Origin: Neurospora crassa OR74A
Lineage: Eukaryota > Ascomycota > Sordariomycetes > Sordariales > Sordariaceae
Direction of reading: 5' to 3'
DNA length: 64,000 bases
Assembly (NCBI RefSeq): GCF_000182925.2
Contig: NC_026505.1
Location: 4,216,001-4,280,000, forward strand
The notes beneath the pieces are model-generated. The model was not told the DNA's origin and ran no database searches. It saw only the letters and a program-made list of their open reading frames with translations. Of this stretch, positions 61,801 to 64,000 are shown in pieces. The position numbers and the translations under genes are program-made. Position 1 is the stretch's first letter; the number at the start of each line of letters is the position of its first letter.

Positions 61801-62087
61801 TTGAACGGTGATGGTGCATCGATGTTGGGACGGGCGGATTCCTTAGTGCCCACTACTGTGCACGTACTGGACAGCTGTGACGGACCTCCAAGAGTTGCCA
61901 TCGAGATCGAGCAACCCAGAAAGAAGGGGAACCTTTTGGCGGCGGCAACCTGGAATGCATAGCATTGGATCCCATTGAGTTAGGTTTGCAATATCATGAT
62001 CTGTACGTAGGAAGAAGGTATCTGTGTAGCAGTGTTGCCCCCCAGTTCAAGAGTAGCCGAGTATGTATAAACAAACCTCAAACTTCT

Positions 62088-62092
62088 CCCCT
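62088..62092 (+). promoter_or_regulatory. STRE-type CCCCT motif upstream of gsn
   Basis: CCCCT is the core stress response element. It lies about 930 bp upstream of the gsn start codon. From memory, the N. crassa gsn promoter is reported to contain functional STRE bound by SEB-1 during heat stress. Whether this copy is the functional one is not shown here, and a 5-bp motif is frequent by chance. Confidence 0.3.
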
Positions 62093-62334
62093 CTTCTATA
62101 GCGTTACTGCCCAATTACCTACCTCTACCTATCCTATCCAAAGAAACCGGCGGCACTACCTACCTACCACTACCGACTTACCCTCTCGCTCCCGCTTTCA
62201 GACTTCCTTCAGTCATCCTGTTTCAGCTTCACTTCAGACTGTCAACGTAGCGTAGGTAGTCTTTTGTCTGTCCTACCGTGCCCTTCCCGTTCGCAGCCGA
62301 CTTCATCTCGCAGCGAGCCCACTTACACGCGCCT

Positions 62335-62339
62335 CCCCT
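62335..62339 (+). promoter_or_regulatory. STRE-type CCCCT motif upstream of gsn
   Basis: This is a second CCCCT core about 685 bp upstream of the gsn ATG. The same reasoning and caution apply as for the copy at 62088. Confidence 0.3.
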
Positions 62340-63021
62340 TGTTCACGAGGACCTCGCGTTACTCAGATTCTGACTCTTCGGGTTGGGTCTAGTATAGTGA
62401 GATTCAGTTCCAGATCTGCCTCTGTTGCTGCCCGAAGGCACTGTTTTCCAGTTCCGTTTGTGCCTCCCTGCCCTAGAGGTGGAACTCTTCGAGGTACGTT
62501 CCGGTTTGTGAGACACACACTTTTTCTCTTCCTGCGACACCGCAGCACCTGTGTCGAGCCGTCGAGCCGGTGGTATTCGCAGCCCAGACTCCCAAGCGAA
62601 CCTAGCTCAAGAGATCGAAGCCGTGCGCCGGGAAGAGGTTGGAAACTCGGTTCAGGTTGAGGTTCCAGTAGCTTCAGTGAGGCCCCGTTCCCCGCTTCCG
62701 GCCGGGCTTTTAAAGCTTCGCATCCCCAGCTGCACCCCTGAAGCTTCCCACCCAGACCCCATTCCGGGTGACATTCCTCGAAGCTCTACCCCACCAGTGC
62801 GTGTTGTCTCGTCCTGGCTACGTCGACCTGATCTGCTTCAAATAGAACCCAACCGTCTGCTGGTCCCTCTTCTTGCTACGTCTACTCGCCCTCTCTTCCT
62901 CTCTACGAACCTGAAAAATCAGTGTTCTGTGGCAGCTTCTGGTTACCTACTAACACGAAGCTCGGACGACAGAAGCATCTTGACTTCGGCGCGCCCGTCA
63001 CCCATTCATATTGAGCCACAA

Positions 63022-64000
63022 TGGCCCACGACAACCGTGAACCCCGCGAGGTCAAAAACCACCTCCTCTTTGAGGTGGCGACCGAGGTCGCCCATCGAGG
63101 TATGCGCAAAAGTATCAATTGCGCCAGGAAGGAGCTTCCAATCTAACAATTGTTCTAGTTGGTGGAATCTACTCCGTTCTCAAGTCGAAAGCTCCAGTTA
63201 CAACCGCTGAATATGGCGACCGTTACACTCTTATCGGTCCTTTGAACCACCAATCGGTACGCTGCTCTTGCGCCCTTTACACTGTGGCTTGAAACATGGT
63301 TGTTGACAGGAATGATTCCAGGCGGCCGTCGAGGTTGAAGAGCTAGAGCCATCCAACCCCGAACTAAAGGCGACGATTCAGGCCATGAGAGACCGTGGCA
63401 TCGGCATTCTTTACGGACGATGGCTCATTGAGGGAGCTCCCAGAGTGTTGCTCTTCGATACAAAGACCGCTTACGGTTACATGAACGAGTGGAAGACGGA
63501 CCTCTGGAATGTTGCTTCTATCCCATCTCCGGACAACGACGAAGAGACGAACGAGGCCATTGTCTTTGGTTACCTGGTCGCATGGTTCCTGGGCGAGGTC
63601 AGTACTTGCGTCACAAAGCAGAGAGGCGCCCGAAGCTAACAAAATCGTAGTTTGTATGCCATGAGAAGAGAAAGGCCGTCATCGCCCACTTCCACGAATG
63701 GCTTGCCGGTGTCGCGCTGCCATTGACCAAGAAGAGGCAGATTGACGTTACCACCATCTTCACGACACATGCCACTCTTCTCGGTCGCTATTTGTGCGCC
63801 GGCTCAGTAGACTTCTACAACAACCTTCAGTGGTTTGACGTTGACGCCGAGGCTGGAAAGCGTGGAATCTATCATAGATACTGCATCGAGCGAGCTGCCG
63901 CCCATTCCTGCGATGTCTTCACCACCGTTTCCCACATTACAGCTTACGAGAGTGAGCATTTGCTCAAGCGCAAGCCCGATGGTGTCCTCCCCAATGGTCT
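63022..64000 (+). CDS. gsn: glycogen synthase, 5' part (window ends inside gene)
   Basis: Exons 63022-63100, 63159-63256, 63322-63597 and 63651 to beyond the window end encode about 267 residues so far. All junctions are GT-AG and in frame. The start [26 protein letters not shown] leads into [15 protein letters not shown]. That is the UDP-glucose binding loop of GT3-family glycogen synthases, with the conserved Lys of the K(S/T)KA motif. Further family blocks follow: [63 protein letters not shown] and [21 protein letters not shown]. The enzyme elongates glycogen from UDP-glucose in the cytosol and is regulated by C-terminal phosphorylation, which is outside this window. The N. crassa gene is named gsn. 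Confidence 0.96.

Larger units (their letters stand above)
55823..63021. other. long intergenic region upstream of kinase gene and gsn
   Basis: This 7.2-kb stretch lies between two divergently transcribed genes. Open frames are short (60-145 codons) and none shows a domain or family motif in any frame. Landmarks are a 10-base G run at 58016-58025, a TGG repeat near 59298-59312, and pyrimidine-rich sequence with TACCTA motifs at 62105-62170. The distal 1 kb is presumed gsn promoter and leader. The remainder may hold non-coding transcripts, or small spliced genes that I cannot recognise. Confidence 0.5.

Noticed and set aside
62551-63210. 219-codon plus frame overlapping the gsn start
   Set aside because: It has no ATG near its beginning and no domain, and it overlaps the certain first exon of gsn in another frame.
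1-64000. CRISPR arrays, prokaryotic operons, phage genes, dispersed 5S rRNA genes
   Set aside because: Looked for and not seen. Spliced eukaryotic genes throughout exclude a prokaryotic source.

Overview
The window looks like nuclear chromosomal DNA of a filamentous ascomycete, almost certainly Neurospora or a very close Sordariales relative. Genes carry short introns (about 50-105 bp; GTRNGT donors, CTRAC-type branch sites, YAG acceptors). An AT-rich block with the dinucleotide signature of repeat-induced point mutation (RIP) interrupts otherwise balanced DNA. The encoded proteins are fungal housekeeping families. From memory, unverified, the neighbourhood of npf and gsn matches the N. crassa NCU06679-NCU06687 interval.

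Layout. 1-2193: no gene seen. 2194-3122 (+): Pom34-like nuclear-pore membrane protein. 3942-6142 (-): epoxide-hydrolase-like protein with a degenerate active site. 6143-8823: no gene. 8824-11755 (-): HID1 trafficking protein, divergent from 12467-13286 (+) signal peptidase subunit Spc3. 13843-18407 (-): XRN1 5'-3' exoribonuclease. 19254-33208: 14-kb RIP-degraded island closed by a perfect 20-bp inverted repeat. 34021-35431 (+): RbAp46/48-type histone chaperone (npf/Hat2). 36622-39714 (+): large F-box protein. 40301-42331 (-): unknown serine-rich protein. 44041-44523 (-): small PMP3-type membrane protein in three exons. 47849-50021 (+): RNA-binding protein with exonuclease-like fold, RRM and two RanBP2 zinc fingers. 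51951-55822 (-): CTK1/CDK12-type kinase with an RS-rich N-terminus. 55823-63021: long stretch without a supported gene. 63022-64000 (+): 5' part of glycogen synthase (gsn), running off the window.

The genes do not form one pathway. Themes are RNA metabolism (XRN1, the RRM/zinc-finger protein, CTK1 kinase), the secretory pathway (HID1, Spc3), chromatin (npf) and carbon storage (gsn).

The most interesting object is the island. Reading through RIP-type stops, I find one uninterrupted plus-strand frame of about 1,480 codons (25441-29880) and two minus-strand relic frames (24540-23020 and 22450-20150). None shows an indel that I could detect. With the terminal inverted repeats this suggests a single large multi-gene DNA transposon killed by RIP, family undetermined. 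Coordinates of spliced genes come from manual splice-site and frame checks.
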